Shown here: in pieces, positions 48,501 to 58,609 of the stretch | Position numbering within the stretch: position 1 is the first letter of the stretch | Layout of the letters: the number at the start of each line of letters is the position of its first letter | NCBI RefSeq assembly: GCF_018613155.1 | Contig: NZ_JAGGQU010000014.1 | Span: 1 to 58,636 of the forward strand | Length of the DNA: 58,636 nt | From: Bacillus sp. ISL-55 | Lineage (GTDB): Bacteria; Bacillota; Bacilli; Bacillales; Cytobacillaceae | Reading direction: 5' to 3' | Notes under the pieces: model-generated | Databases searched by the model: none | What the model saw: the letters and a program-made list of their open reading frames with translations, nothing else | What the model was told of the DNA's origin: nothing | Made by a program: the position numbers and the translations under genes

Positions 48501-49334
48501 TTATTGGTACCAAAAATGGAAAGATGATAATTTTCCGAAAAGGAAAAAGTTGATTAATACAATCAGGAACGATGCGACATTCCAAAGGGCGAGCGATTTC
48601 CCATACATTTCTTTTCCAACCCTTAAGTAAAGGTACATGCTATATACCGCGAGTACGATGAATGAACCGATCAGCTTGGCATCATACCAGGCAAGGTCAG
48701 GTACTTTAATCCATGCCCATTGAAGACCGAGGATAAGGCTCAGGATCAGCATCGGCACTCCGATGACATTCAATATGTATGACCAATAATCAAGTTTCGT
48801 TAAATCGGTGATCCTCCATAACAGCTTACCCCACTTTTTCCGCTTTAAAAGGTCATATTGAATGAGATATAGAAGCGAAAAGACGACTGAGATAGAGAAT
48901 GCCCCATATGACAGGATCGCCATCGTGATATGGATGAGCAAAAGCTCTGATACAAGCTGTTCGGACATCACATTTGAATCATATTGCACGGGTGCGAATG
49001 TATGGATCGCCATAATGATGAATCCAAGGATATTGGTAAAAAAAACAATAAAATCTACTTTTAATAGTTTGTTAATCGCCAGCGACAGCGTTACCAGTAC
49101 CCACGCATAAAAATATAGCCCTTCAAAGAGGGTCAGGACTGGGAAACGGCCTTTGTCGACCATGTAATATAACAGGAAAATTGTCTGGAATCCCCAAACA
49201 AATGCAAGTAACCAGAAAGCAACTTTGTTTGCCCTCCGGTTACTGTTAAGAAAATCGATAAAGTATAAGAGCACGCTTGCCGCATAAATCACAATGGTTA
49301 TTTCATGGAGACGTGTAATATAAAGATCACCCAT
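48501..49334 (-). CDS. hemX: HemX, CcsA-like membrane protein
   Basis: A 277-aa protein with eight predicted membrane segments, starting MGDLYITRLHEITIVIYAA at ATG 49334, seven bases after AGAGGT. It belongs to the cytochrome c assembly CcsA/CcmC family (FTNILGFIIMAIHTF, WRITDLTKLDYWSYIL, LGLQWAW). In B. subtilis HemX lowers the amount of HemA. The WWDG-like heme handling motif of true CcsA is not evident. Confidence 0.92.
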   Translation of the reverse strand: MGDLYITRLHEITIVIYAASVLLYFIDFLNSNRRANKVAFWLLAFVWGFQTIFLLYYMVDKGRFPVLTLFEGLYFYAWVLVTLSLAINKLLKVDFIVFFTNILGFIIMAIHTFAPVQYDSNVMSEQLVSELLLIHITMAILSYGAFSISVVFSLLYLIQYDLLKRKKWGKLLWRITDLTKLDYWSYILNVIGVPMLILSLILGLQWAWIKVPDLAWYDAKLIGSFIVLAVYSMYLYLRVGKEMYGKSLALWNVASFLIVLINFFLFGKLSSFHFWYQ

Positions 49335-49348
49335 GGACACTACCTCTC

Positions 49349-50695
49349 TTACGGCTGAAAAGAAGCCTGAGGCGAAGGAACTTTTACCTGCTTGGTTTCA
49401 GCCATTTTCATTCCTTCTTCTTCAGCGACGAGCTGTTCAATATTGAAAATCTTCACGAATAGATTCAATGCTTCATCTGCATCAGGGCCAGCCGCAAGCT
49501 CCTTCGCCTGCAAAATTGGATCTTTCAGGAGCTGGTTGATGATGCTCTTTGTATGTTTGTTAAGAACTTTAATATCACGATCAGATAGATGAGGCAGTTT
49601 CCGTTCAATACTGTTCATCGTTTCCTGCTGGATAGAAAGGGCCTTGACCCTCAAAGCAGAAATGACCGGAACAACGCCAAGCGTATTCAGCCACTGTTTG
49701 AATTGGACAATTTCACTTTCAATCATGATAAGAATCTTCTCAGCTGCCTTCTGTCGTTCCTGCAGATTTGCTTCAACAATGCCCTCTAGATCATCGATAT
49801 CATATAGGAATACATTTTCAAGCGTCGCAATCTCCGGATCAAGATCACGGGGAACAGCGATATCCACCATGAATAATGGTTTTCCTTTTCGCTTTTGCTC
49901 GACCTTTGCCATCATATCCTTTGTGACGACAAAGTCCTTCGCACCGGTTGAACTGATCAGGATATCTGCATCCACAAGCGCAGTCTGGAGCTCATCCAAA
50001 GTTTTGGCCATGCCGGAAAAACGATTAGCTAAATCTTCAGCTTTCTGGTAAGTACGGTTGATGACTGTTACTTTCTTTGCTCCATTAGCATGAAGGTTCT
50101 GGATGGCCAGCTCGCCCATCTTGCCTGCACCGAGAATCAGCACATGCTTTTGATCAAGAGAGCCGAAAATCTTCTTGGCAAGTTCAACAGCTGCGTAGCT
50201 GACAGAGACAGCGTTCGCTCCGATATCTGTTTCGGAATGGCCGCGTTTGGCAATAGTGACTGCCTGCTTGAACAGCTGGTTGAAGACCGTTCCGGTAGTG
50301 TTCTTTTCAAGGCCAAGCATGAAGCTTGAACGCACTTGACCAAGGATTTGAGTTTCACCCAGCACCATGGAGTTCAAGCCGCAAGATACCTTGAATAAAT
50401 GTTCAATTGCCCCATCTTGTTCATAGATGAACAGGAACGGCGTAAATTCTGCCTGAGGGATCCCGAACCATTCAGATAAAAATTCTTTGATATAATATCT
50501 GCCTGTGTGAAGCTGGTCCACAACAGCATATATTTCTGTACGGTTGCAAGTTGATACGATGACATTCTCAAGGATGCTCTTCTTTTCCTGAAGGGCACTC
50601 ATCGCTTCACCAAGGTTTCCCTCGTTGAATGTCAATCTTTCGCGGATTTCGACAGGGGCAGTTTTATAGTTTAGACCGACAACGATAATATGCAT
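49349..50695 (-). CDS. hemA: Glutamyl-tRNA reductase
   Basis: HemA reduces glutamyl-tRNA to glutamate-1-semialdehyde, the committed step. The start [19 protein letters not shown] at 50695 has GGGGGTG upstream and gives 448 aa. The catalytic cysteine is in [14 protein letters not shown], the NADPH-binding loop in [14 protein letters not shown]. First gene of hemAXCDBL, divergent from ysxD. Confidence 0.97.
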   Translation of the reverse strand: MHIIVVGLNYKTAPVEIRERLTFNEGNLGEAMSALQEKKSILENVIVSTCNRTEIYAVVDQLHTGRYYIKEFLSEWFGIPQAEFTPFLFIYEQDGAIEHLFKVSCGLNSMVLGETQILGQVRSSFMLGLEKNTTGTVFNQLFKQAVTIAKRGHSETDIGANAVSVSYAAVELAKKIFGSLDQKHVLILGAGKMGELAIQNLHANGAKKVTVINRTYQKAEDLANRFSGMAKTLDELQTALVDADILISSTGAKDFVVTKDMMAKVEQKRKGKPLFMVDIAVPRDLDPEIATLENVFLYDIDDLEGIVEANLQERQKAAEKILIMIESEIVQFKQWLNTLGVVPVISALRVKALSIQQETMNSIERKLPHLSDRDIKVLNKHTKSIINQLLKDPILQAKELAAGPDADEALNLFVKIFNIEQLVAEEEGMKMAETKQVKVPSPQASFQP

Positions 50696-50741
50696 TATGA
50701 ATTGACACCCCCACATAGAAATTGCATAATTGGCTAAGGCA

Positions 50742-50788
50742 ATTATACACGACGTTTTTTACCTTTTGATGTTGTAAATGTGAACAAC
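50742..50788 (-). promoter_or_regulatory. hemA promoter with upstream inverted repeat
   Basis: On the minus strand a perfect TATAAT (50747-50742) precedes hemA by about 45 bp, with ATCAAA 17 bp upstream as a weak -35. Directly upstream is GTTGTAAATGTGAACAAC (50771-50788, inverted repeat of 5 bp arms), which could bind a regulator. It is not a good match to PerR or Rex boxes known to me. Confidence 0.5.
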
Positions 50789-50953
50789 TGTTGAAAAAAC
50801 ATATATATAATAGCATTGATTAAATTGAACTATTTCGTCTGTCTGTTTGTTATACTTTTATACTATATCAAAAGCAAATAAACATACTCCCTAATGTACC
50901 TTATCAAAGTTTGTCCCTTAATTCAAGTGAGCCTTTCTGGAAGTGGTGAAAGA

Positions 50954-51439
50954 ATGAAAAATCAGAGAATTATACCAGGAATGATCTTAATCGGATTTGG
51001 AATTTATTTTTATCTTCAGCAGGAAAATGTTTCGTTGTTCAATGAATTTTATACGTGGCCGACACTCTTGATCATTGTCGGGGCTGCCTTTTTATTTCAA
51101 GGATACTGGGGCAAGGATTATGAAGCCATCTTTCCAGGTGTGATCCTCGTTGGCTTCGGTTTCCACTTTCATGTGGTCAATAAATTCGACCTCTGGCCCG
51201 ACCACCTTGGTGCTTTCATCTTAATCATCGCTCTCGGCTTCTTACTGCGATACCAGAAAACAGGCAATGGCTTGTTTCACGGAGTCCTCTTTCTCATTTT
51301 AGCAGGGTTGCTTCTGTTTTATGACAGAATCACTGGATGGCTTGGTTTATTGGAAAACGGAGTTTCGGCAGCATGGAGATTTTGGCCGGCAGCATTGATA
51401 CTCATTGGTGTTTACCTTTTGTTTATTAAAAGGAAGTAG
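50954..51439 (+). CDS. ysxD: Putative membrane protein YsxD-like
   Basis: A 161-aa protein starting MKNQRIIPGMILIGFGIYF at 50954, with AGTGGTGA upstream; 20 extra codons upstream have no site. Six short hydrophobic stretches appear as paired repeats (PGMILIGFGIYFYL, PGVILVGFGFHFHV, WPAALILIGVYLLF), like the LiaF N-terminal transmembrane domain. It ends IKRK. The name comes mainly from its position between engB and hemA, where B. subtilis has ysxD. The function is unknown. Confidence 0.72.
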   Translation: MKNQRIIPGMILIGFGIYFYLQQENVSLFNEFYTWPTLLIIVGAAFLFQGYWGKDYEAIFPGVILVGFGFHFHVVNKFDLWPDHLGAFILIIALGFLLRYQKTGNGLFHGVLFLILAGLLLFYDRITGWLGLLENGVSAAWRFWPAALILIGVYLLFIKRK

Positions 51440-51505
51440 AAAATTGGCCAGGCTCAGGAGCGTGAAATCAATCTTAGACTTTCAAAAGTGAACACACAAT
51501 AAAGT

Positions 51506-51548
51506 AAAAAACCCGCACCGTGATCGATCTCGGTGCGGGTTTCTTATT
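51506..51548. terminator. Bidirectional terminator between ysxD and engB
   Basis: CCCGCACCG and CGGTGCGGG form a stem with A run on the left and TTTCTTATT on the right, serving the convergent genes. Confidence 0.85.
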
Positions 51549-51556
51549 ATACACGA

Positions 51557-52141
51557 TTATTTCATGAAACTTCCTAAAACTGACCAGGCTTTGTCTTTCC
51601 CTTCTCCTGTTTCTGATGAGAAAAGAATGATCGTATCGTCCGGATCCAAATCAAGGGTTTCTTTTGTAATCTTCAAGTGTTTTTGCCACTTTGACTTTGG
51701 AATTTTATCCGCTTTAGTCGCGATAATGATGACTGGAATCTCGTAATGCTTGAGGAAATCATACATCATCACATCGTCTTTTGAAGGCGGGTGCCTCAGG
51801 TCAACAATCAGCAGCATTGCTTTCAATTGTTCTCGCGAAGTTATATAGGTTTCAATCATCTTGCCCCAGGCTTCACGTTCGGATTTTGATACTTTAGCGT
51901 AGCCGTAACCCGGTACATCTACAAAATGAAGCATTTCATTGATCAGGTAAAAATTCAATGTCTGAGTCTTTCCTGGCTTCGAGGATGTCCTGGCAAGGCT
52001 TTTCCGGTTAAGCATTTTATTGATAAAAGAAGATTTACCAACATTCGACCGGCCTGCAAGGGCGAATTCCGGAAGATTAGTTTCCGGATATTGATTCGGC
52101 CTTACAGCACTGATCACGATTTCTGCACTATTTACTTTCAT
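51557..52141 (-). CDS. engB: Ribosome biogenesis GTPase EngB (YsxC)
   Basis: A 194-aa GTPase acting in 50S assembly. G1 is [14 protein letters not shown]2 [10 protein letters not shown]3 [12 protein letters not shown]4 ATKADK and G5 FSSETGEG. Its start ATG overlaps the lonA stop (ATGA), so the two are coupled. Confidence 0.97.
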   Translation of the reverse strand: MKVNSAEIVISAVRPNQYPETNLPEFALAGRSNVGKSSFINKMLNRKSLARTSSKPGKTQTLNFYLINEMLHFVDVPGYGYAKVSKSEREAWGKMIETYITSREQLKAMLLIVDLRHPPSKDDVMMYDFLKHYEIPVIIIATKADKIPKSKWQKHLKITKETLDLDPDDTIILFSSETGEGKDKAWSVLGSFMK

Positions 52142-54465
52142 TGAGAATCACCGCTGGCGAGAGCGTGCTTCAATACTTCATCTAAATGAGAAACTAACAC
52201 AAATTCAAGCTCCTTACGTACACTTTCTGGAATATCATCAATATCTTTTTCATTATCCTTTGGACAAATAACCTTTGTTAGACCTGCTCTGTGAGCGCTC
52301 AACGATTTTTCCTTGAGACCGCCAATTGGCAGAACCCTTCCTCTTAATGTTATTTCTCCTGTCATTCCTACTTCCCTGCGGATCGGCCTTCCTGATAAAG
52401 CCGATACAAGTGCAGTAGCAATCGTAATACCCGCTGAAGGACCATCTTTCGGCACGGCACCTTCTGGAACGTGGATGTGAATATCATTCTTTTCATGGAA
52501 GTCCGGATCAATGTCCAGTTCCTTCGCCTTTGAACGCACATAGCTGAAGGCAGCCTGGGCAGATTCCTTCATGACATCCCCAAGCTTACCAGTCAGGACA
52601 AGCTTGCCTTTTCCTGGTGACAGGGAAACTTCAATTTGGAGGGTATCGCCACCGACGGTTGTATAAGCGAGTCCAGTGGCAACGCCTATCTGGTCTTCCA
52701 ACTCAGCCTGCCCATATCTGAACTTAGTCTTTCCAAGGAAGTCCTCAACGTTCTTCTCACTGACGATCACACGCTTTTTGTCACCGGAAACAACGATTTT
52801 CGCTGTTTTCCTGCAGATGGATGCAAGCTGCCTCTCAAGGGATCTCACACCAGATTCCCGAGTATAATAACGAATTACCTTCGTTATCGCTTCATCCTTC
52901 ATTTGAAGCTGTGATTTTGACAGACCATGGTCCTTGATTTGTCTTGGAAGGAGATGGTCCTTGGCAATGTGCAGCTTTTCCTGTTCTGTATAGCCTGCAA
53001 TATTGATGATCTCCATCCTGTCGAGCAATGGGCCAGGTACAGTTGAAAGATTATTGGCAGTAGCAATGAACATTACTTTTGAAAGGTCATACGGCTCTTC
53101 AATGTAATGGTCGCTGAAATTATGGTTTTGTTCGGGATCAAGTACCTCCAGCATCGCTGAAGAAGGATCTCCGCGGAAATCATTGGACATTTTATCGATT
53201 TCATCAAGAAGGAAAACAGGGTTAATCGTTCCTGCCTTTTTCATCCCCTGGATGACCCTTCCTGGCATAGCACCGACATAAGTCCTTCTGTGGCCGCGAA
53301 TTTCTGACTCATCACGGACACCGCCTAAAGACACCCTTACAAAATTACGGTTGAGGGATTTAGCGATCGACCTGGCCAAGCTCGTTTTACCGACTCCCGG
53401 AGGTCCAGCCAGACAAAGGATTGGGCCTTTTAATGAGTTCGTCAGCTTCTGGACAGCAAGATACTCTAGAACCCTTTCCTTTACTTTTTCCAGCCCGTAA
53501 TGGTCCTTATCAAGAATCTTTTCAGCTTTGCTGATATCAAGATCATCCTCTGTCGACTTTGACCAAGGCAAAGCAACAAGCCATTCAATATAATTGCGGA
53601 TTACTGCGCTTTCTGCAGAAGTCGTCGGCACCTTCTCGTAGCGGTCAAGTTCCTTCATTGCAGTTTCCTTCACATGTTCAGGCATTCCGGCAAGCTCGAT
53701 TTTTTCGGTAAGCTCAGCAATTTCTCCTGTCTTCCCTTCCTTTTCACCTAGCTCCTTCTGGATAGCCTTCATCTGTTCACGTAAATAATATTCCTTCTGA
53801 GTCCGCTCCATGGAACGCTTTACACGCTGTCCAATCTTTTTCTCAAGACCCAGAACTTCTTTTTCATTATGGATGATTTCTATAACACGATTCATCCGGT
53901 CCTTGATATCAATCGTCTCGAGAATCTCCTGCTTCTCTTTGAGTTTTAGCGGAAGATGGGAAGCGATGATATCAGCCATCCTGCCCGGCTCTTCAATATC
54001 AGAAACAGATGCATACGTTTCCGCAGAAATTTTCTTGGACATTTTTATGTATTGTTCGAAATACTCAAGCATTGTCCTCATTAAAGCTTCATCTTCGACA
54101 TCCTTTAATTCCTCATCTTCGAAGGTTCTTACTTTACAGGAATAATGGTCATTTTCATCAAAAAGTTCAATGATTTCAGCTCTGGACAATCCTTCAACCA
54201 ACACGCGGATCGTTCCGTTAGGGAGCTTCAGCATTTGTTTGACGCGAGTCAATGTACCCATCTGGTACAAATCCTCCTCGCCTGGTTCATCTATGGATAT
54301 ATCCTTTTGGGTTGTAAGATAGATTAAATGGTCATCCACCATTGCCTTCTCCAATGCCTGTACCGATTTTTCCCGTCCTACATCCAAATGCAGAACCATT
54401 GTCGGGTACACAAGCAAACCGCGCAGCGGCAGAAGTGGGACAGTGTGCTCATTCTTATTCGCCAT
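52138..54465 (-). CDS. lonA: ATP-dependent protease La (LonA)
   Basis: The 775-aa protease has an N-terminal LAN domain ([16 protein letters not shown]), a coiled-coil helical region, the AAA+ module (Walker [17 protein letters not shown], Walker [11 protein letters not shown]) and the protease domain with catalytic Ser in [14 protein letters not shown] and Lys in [21 protein letters not shown] lies seven bases before the ATG. It degrades misfolded and regulatory proteins. Paired with lonB upstream, as in B. subtilis. Confidence 0.98.
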   Translation of the reverse strand: MANKNEHTVPLLPLRGLLVYPTMVLHLDVGREKSVQALEKAMVDDHLIYLTTQKDISIDEPGEEDLYQMGTLTRVKQMLKLPNGTIRVLVEGLSRAEIIELFDENDHYSCKVRTFEDEELKDVEDEALMRTMLEYFEQYIKMSKKISAETYASVSDIEEPGRMADIIASHLPLKLKEKQEILETIDIKDRMNRVIEIIHNEKEVLGLEKKIGQRVKRSMERTQKEYYLREQMKAIQKELGEKEGKTGEIAELTEKIELAGMPEHVKETAMKELDRYEKVPTTSAESAVIRNYIEWLVALPWSKSTEDDLDISKAEKILDKDHYGLEKVKERVLEYLAVQKLTNSLKGPILCLAGPPGVGKTSLARSIAKSLNRNFVRVSLGGVRDESEIRGHRRTYVGAMPGRVIQGMKKAGTINPVFLLDEIDKMSNDFRGDPSSAMLEVLDPEQNHNFSDHYIEEPYDLSKVMFIATANNLSTVPGPLLDRMEIINIAGYTEQEKLHIAKDHLLPRQIKDHGLSKSQLQMKDEAITKVIRYYTRESGVRSLERQLASICRKTAKIVVSGDKKRVIVSEKNVEDFLGKTKFRYGQAELEDQIGVATGLAYTTVGGDTLQIEVSLSPGKGKLVLTGKLGDVMKESAQAAFSYVRSKAKELDIDPDFHEKNDIHIHVPEGAVPKDGPSAGITIATALVSALSGRPIRREVGMTGEITLRGRVLPIGGLKEKSLSAHRAGLTKVICPKDNEKDIDDIPESVRKELEFVLVSHLDEVLKHALASGDSQ

Positions 54466-54501
54466 GACATTGCACCTCCAACATGCATTGTATCAAACCA
54501 T

Positions 54502-54517
54502 AAGTATAATTATACTT
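54502..54517. promoter_or_regulatory. Perfect palindrome upstream of lonA
   Basis: AAGTATAATTATACTT is a perfect 16-bp palindrome about 37 bp before the lonA start. It contains a TATAAT on each strand. Closer to the gene TTTGATACAATGC (54492-54487 holds TACAAT) is another possible -10, but it would start transcription within the ribosome binding site. It does not match the CtsR heptad repeat or CIRCE. The rest of 54466-54823 holds only the lonB terminator. Confidence 0.5.
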
Positions 54518-54786
54518 TGTTGTTCAATTCTATCGTATTTATTTTCAAGTGTCTAATAACAAGAGCAGTTAGCACCGTTTTGCCTCATTGATTAGTATCC
54601 TGATATTCATGTAAAAATATGTCCATATCTGAAGTTACTTTGAAAACCAAACATAAGCTTATTTTTTTTAGAAAACAGCAATTTCAGTCCGGGTATCTTC
54701 ATTACACCCTATTTCCTTTTTTATGGAAAAATAAACCCGTTTTTACTGTTTGGTTAACCTCTAGGCGAAACAGCAGCAAAACAGCG

Positions 54787-54816
54787 TAAAAAAAGAACGC
54801 CGGAAAGCGTTCTTTT
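54787..54816 (-). terminator. Terminator of lonB
   Basis: On the minus strand AAAGAACGC and GCGTTCTTT form a stem around TTTCCG, followed by a run of T. Confidence 0.85.
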
Positions 54817-54823
54817 TATCATT

Positions 54824-56491
54824 CTAGCTCGTCTCTTTTGCCGTTAAGTCACTGGCAGCCTTGATGATTTGCTCCCTCGGATGGTCTTTTTCAAGAGCTA
54901 TTTCAAACACTTCATTCAGGTGTGTGACTGGAATGATTTCTATATCTGTGATTTCATTAAGGATGGTCTGCACATTTTCCTGCGGAATGATTACCTTTTT
55001 GGCACCTGCTTTTTTCGCTGCCTTTACTTTTGGATAAACACCGCCAATCGGCTTTACATTTCCATGGATGCTGATTTCTCCAGTCATTGCGACAGTATGG
55101 TCCATCGGGATTTTATAGATTGCTGAATAAATCCCCGTCGCCATTGCGATTCCGGCAGATGGCCCATCGATTGGAGTACCGCCAGGGAAATTGACATGGA
55201 TGTCGAATTCATCAGCTGGAACACCCATCGATCTTAGAACAGTGATGACATTTTCAATTGAACCTCTTGCCATACTCTTTCTCCGTATGGATTTTCCCTG
55301 TCCGCCGATGCTTTCTTCATCGACGATGCCAGTGATATTGATCGAGCCTTTATCCTTCGCTTTAATTACAGTCACTTCGATTTCAAGAAGCGCACCCGTA
55401 TTTGGACCATACACAGCCAGTCCATTGACAAGACCGACCGTTGACTTTTCATTGATCCTTCTTTCCATCCTTGGTGTCAGCTGGCTCGAATGGACGACCC
55501 ATTCAATTTCCTCTTCTTTAATGTAGGTTCGTTCGTCAGTAATCGCCAGTCCAGCTGCAATCTGGACCATATTAACGGCTTCGCGGCCATTTCGTGCATA
55601 ATTTGACAGGATTCTAATTGCCTTTTCACTCATAGTCAGTTCTACTTTTTCAGCTGCATTCCTTGCTACTTCTGAAATTTCCTCCTGAGTTAACTCGCGG
55701 AAAAATACTTCCATGCACCTCGACCTGATTGCTGGAGGGATTTCGCTTGGAGTTCTTGTCGTCGCGCCAACAAGGCGGAAGTCTGCCGGGAGCCCATTTT
55801 TGAAGATGTCGTGGATATGGCTCGGGATTTGCGTGTTTTCCTCGTTATAATACGCACTCTCTAAAAATACTTTCCTGTCTTCCAGTACTTTTAAAAGCTT
55901 GTTCATTTGGATTGGGTGAAGCTCACCAATTTCATCAATGAATAAAACCCCACCATGGGCATTGGTAACGGCACCTTGTTTCGGCTGAGGAATGCCAGCC
56001 TGGCCCATAGCACCAGCCCCTTGATAAATCGGATCATGAACAGAACCGATCAACGGATCAGCAATTCCTCTCTCATCAAACCTGGCAGTTGTAGCATCCA
56101 GCTCAACAAATACTGAAGACTTTTTGAAGGGGGATTTTTGGTTTTGCTTCGCTTCTTCCAACACAAGTCTGGCCGCAGCAGTTTTTCCTACTCCCGGTGG
56201 CCCATAAATGATGACATGCTGTGGATTGGGTCCACATAACGCTGCTTTAAGAGCCTTGATTCCATCTTCCTGTCCGACGATGTCCTTGAAGCTCGATGGC
56301 CTGACTTTTTCGGCAAGCGGTTCACTAAGGGAGACTGATCTCATCTTTCTTAACTGTTCCATTTCCTTTCGGGATTCCCGATCAATTGATACTTTTTGCG
56401 TGCGCTGATTCCTGAGTAAATTCCAGAAATACAGCCCGATGATGATTCCGAAAAACAGCTGTATAAACAAGGCGATTCCGGTCCAACTCAA
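54824..56491 (-). CDS. lonB: Membrane-anchored Lon-type protease LonB
   Basis: The 555-aa protein has an N-terminal membrane helix (about 5-24, IALFIQLFFGIIIGLYFW), the AAA+ domain (Walker [16 protein letters not shown], Walker B GVLFIDEIGELHPIQ) and a Lon protease domain with catalytic Ser in GTPIDGPSAGIAMATG and Lys in YPKVKAAKKAG. The N-terminal LAN domain of LonA is missing, as in B. subtilis LonB, which is made in the forespore under sigma-F/sigma-G. The start at TTG 56491 follows GGGAGGG. Its own terminator indicates a separate unit from lonA. Confidence 0.94.
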   Translation of the reverse strand: MSWTGIALFIQLFFGIIIGLYFWNLLRNQRTQKVSIDRESRKEMEQLRKMRSVSLSEPLAEKVRPSSFKDIVGQEDGIKALKAALCGPNPQHVIIYGPPGVGKTAAARLVLEEAKQNQKSPFKKSSVFVELDATTARFDERGIADPLIGSVHDPIYQGAGAMGQAGIPQPKQGAVTNAHGGVLFIDEIGELHPIQMNKLLKVLEDRKVFLESAYYNEENTQIPSHIHDIFKNGLPADFRLVGATTRTPSEIPPAIRSRCMEVFFRELTQEEISEVARNAAEKVELTMSEKAIRILSNYARNGREAVNMVQIAAGLAITDERTYIKEEEIEWVVHSSQLTPRMERRINEKSTVGLVNGLAVYGPNTGALLEIEVTVIKAKDKGSINITGIVDEESIGGQGKSIRRKSMARGSIENVITVLRSMGVPADEFDIHVNFPGGTPIDGPSAGIAMATGIYSAIYKIPMDHTVAMTGEISIHGNVKPIGGVYPKVKAAKKAGAKKVIIPQENVQTILNEITDIEIIPVTHLNEVFEIALEKDHPREQIIKAASDLTAKETS

Positions 56492-56654
56492 TTTACATTC
56501 CCTCCCGTAAGTTGATACTATTTGGCTTTAACCTAGTATCCCCCTGAGACTGTTGGAATAAACAATATTTTCAAGTGAATTTTTCCACCCGGAGAGACCT
56601 TAGTATGGCAGGATATTACGAGTTTTTCGTCAAGAATGAATAAAGGATTTTCTG

Positions 56655-56925
56655 GTTCCGACAGCTTTTCCTCTTTTACCGCTGAACCCTGTCTGAAGTT
56701 TGATCTTGTTCTGACAGCTTTTCCTCTTCCACCACCAAACCTGTCTGAAGTTGACCCTAGTTCGGACAGCTTTTTCTCTTCCAATACCAAACCTGTCTGA
56801 AGTTGCCCTTACTTCTGACAGCTTTCCTCCTACAACACCAAACCTGTCCGAAGTTGGACCTAGTTCGGACAGCTTTTCCTTTTCCAACATCAAACCTGTC
56901 CGAAGTTTGCTCTGCTTCTACATAA
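56655..56925. repeat. Tandem array, ~52-bp period, hairpin-forming (array 3)
   Basis: Five copies of GACAGC occur at 56660, 56713, 56765, 56817 and 56868 (spacing 53, 52, 52, 51). Each unit has TTCGGACAG and CTGTCCGAA (or CTGTCTGAA) as inverted repeats. Two foldings are possible: across CTTTTCCTCTTCCAACACC or across the shorter GTTGGACCTA. The array lies between the clpX terminator and lonB, so it forms most of the lonB upstream region. Reading frames here are artefacts. Confidence 0.93.
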
Positions 56926-56957
56926 ATTCCTAATTTCAGAGAGGGAGCCTTAAAACG

Positions 56958-56990
56958 AAAAAAATCCCGGTGAATAACCACCGGGATTTT
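56958..56990 (-). terminator. Terminator of clpX
   Basis: On the minus strand AAATCCCGGTG and CACCGGGATTT pair around GTTATT, followed by a run of T. Confidence 0.9.
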
Positions 56991-56995
56991 GTGTA

Positions 56996-58258
56996 TTATG
57001 CTGAATTTCTTTCGTCTTTAAGGACTGTTCCATCCTCTAATACTAGCTTAGGCGGCATGTTGTTTTCGACTGTTTCCTTTGTGATGATACATTTTACGAT
57101 ATCTTCACGGGATGGAAGGTCGAACATGACGTCCAGCATGATGCCTTCGATGATTGAACGAAGTCCGCGGGCACCTGTCTTGCGTTCAATTGCCTTTTTG
57201 GCAATTTCAATGAGTGCATCGTCTTCGAATTCAAGTTCGACATCATCTAGGTTTAGCATTTTTTGATACTGTTTTACAAGAGCGTTCTTCGGTTTTGTCA
57301 GGATCTCGACTAGCGCTTCTTCATCAAGCGGAGTCAGGCTGGCAATTACCGGAAGACGGCCGATGAATTCAGGGATTAACCCGAATTTAAGTAAATCTTC
57401 AGGCAGGACTTTTGACAACAATTCCTTCTTGTCTAAGTCTTCCTCTTTCTTTTCAGAGCCAAAGCCGATTACTTTCTGGCCGAGGCGACGCTTAATGATT
57501 TGCTCGATACCGTCGAATGCTCCTCCGCAAATGAACAGGATATTCGTTGTATCGATCTGGATGAATTCTTGGTGCGGATGCTTTCGTCCACCTTGTGGCG
57601 GTACACTTGCAACTGTTCCTTCAAGAATTTTCAGGAGCGCCTGCTGCACACCTTCACCGGAAACATCTCTAGTAATAGAAGGGTTTTCGGATTTTCTAGC
57701 GATCTTATCGATTTCATCGATATAAATGATGCCTTTTTCAGCTTTTTCTACATCATAATCAGCTGATTGGATCAATTTCAGAAGGATGTTTTCAACATCT
57801 TCACCAACATAACCTGCTTCAGTCAGTGATGTTGCATCCGCGATTGCAAAAGGAACATTGAGAATTCGGGCTAATGTTTGAGCAAGCAAAGTTTTACCGC
57901 TCCCTGTAGGCCCGATCATCGCAATATTACTTTTCGATAGTTCAACATCATCAATCTTGCTGTTTGAGTTGATACGCTTATAGTGATTGTAAACGGCTAC
58001 AGATAAGTTCTTCTTAGCCTGGTCCTGACCAATTACATACTCATTAAGAATATCGCGGATTTCCAGTGGTTTCGGAACATCCTTAAACTCAACTTCTTCT
58101 TCAGTGCCAAGTTCTTCTTCAACGATTTCTGTGCATAATTCAATACACTCGTCACAGATATAAACGCCTGGCCCTGCTACCAATTTGCGGACTTGATCCT
58201 GCGTCTTGCCGCAGAAAGAACATTTAAGCTGCCCTTTTTCATCATTAAATTTGAACAA
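56996..58258 (-). CDS. clpX: ATP-dependent Clp protease ATP-binding subunit ClpX
   Basis: The 420-aa AAA+ unfoldase starts at TTG 58258 (GGGGTGAAGGCA before it), giving [18 protein letters not shown] as in B. subtilis ClpX; an ATG ten codons earlier has no site. The N-terminal C4 zinc domain is CSFCGKTQ...CDECIELC. Walker A is [14 protein letters not shown], Walker [16 protein letters not shown], and the ClpP-binding loop IGFGSEKK. Upstream should be tig, outside the window. Confidence 0.98.
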   Translation of the reverse strand: MFKFNDEKGQLKCSFCGKTQDQVRKLVAGPGVYICDECIELCTEIVEEELGTEEEVEFKDVPKPLEIRDILNEYVIGQDQAKKNLSVAVYNHYKRINSNSKIDDVELSKSNIAMIGPTGSGKTLLAQTLARILNVPFAIADATSLTEAGYVGEDVENILLKLIQSADYDVEKAEKGIIYIDEIDKIARKSENPSITRDVSGEGVQQALLKILEGTVASVPPQGGRKHPHQEFIQIDTTNILFICGGAFDGIEQIIKRRLGQKVIGFGSEKKEEDLDKKELLSKVLPEDLLKFGLIPEFIGRLPVIASLTPLDEEALVEILTKPKNALVKQYQKMLNLDDVELEFEDDALIEIAKKAIERKTGARGLRSIIEGIMLDVMFDLPSREDIVKCIITKETVENNMPPKLVLEDGTVLKDERNSA

Positions 58259-58366
58259 TGCCTTCACCCCTTGAGAACTTCTAAACATATATAAAGCTGC
58301 GATTCATAAGCAAACGATAAGTTAAGTAACAGTTTTTTCTGCTGCTTTCGAGCAGGTATGTATTGC

Positions 58367-58372
58367 ATTGTA
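58367..58372 (-). promoter_or_regulatory. Possible clpX -10 element
   Basis: TACAAT preceded by TGTGA on the minus strand (extended -10 like), about 110 bp before clpX. No good -35 is seen. The 11-mer GATACAATGCA is shared with the region before lonA. Confidence 0.35.
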
Positions 58373-58539
58373 TCACATTTTGCCAGGGGACAGGAAATGA
58401 TAACCCTCGGCCATTTCGGTTTCGCGCTTATGAATCGAAAAAAATATGTACTAATTCATCTTTTCCATAAATCAGGCTGTTAAATCGACTTATATGAAAT
58501 TGCTAAAAAAATTATGTATGTATATTGGTGTTAATTGTA

Positions 58540-58571
58540 GAAAACAAGGCACGATTTACTCGCGCCTTGTC
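58540..58571 (-). terminator. Terminator of the gene upstream of clpX (probably tig)
   Basis: CAAGGC and GCCTTG stem with inner ACG/CGC pairing, followed on the minus strand by TTTTCTAC. The gene it ends lies outside the window; tig is expected there from synteny. Confidence 0.7.
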
Positions 58572-58609
58572 TCTATCTTATATACTAAGTATAAAATTCA
58601 CTTTGAGAA

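Noticed and set aside
50816-50880. Promoter for ysxD
   Set aside because: TATACT-like sequences occur, but no -35 at acceptable spacing could be chosen; AT-rich DNA gives many chance matches.
56533-56981. Small minus-strand frames in array 3
   Set aside because: Translations of the third array in different frames, with no ribosome binding sites.
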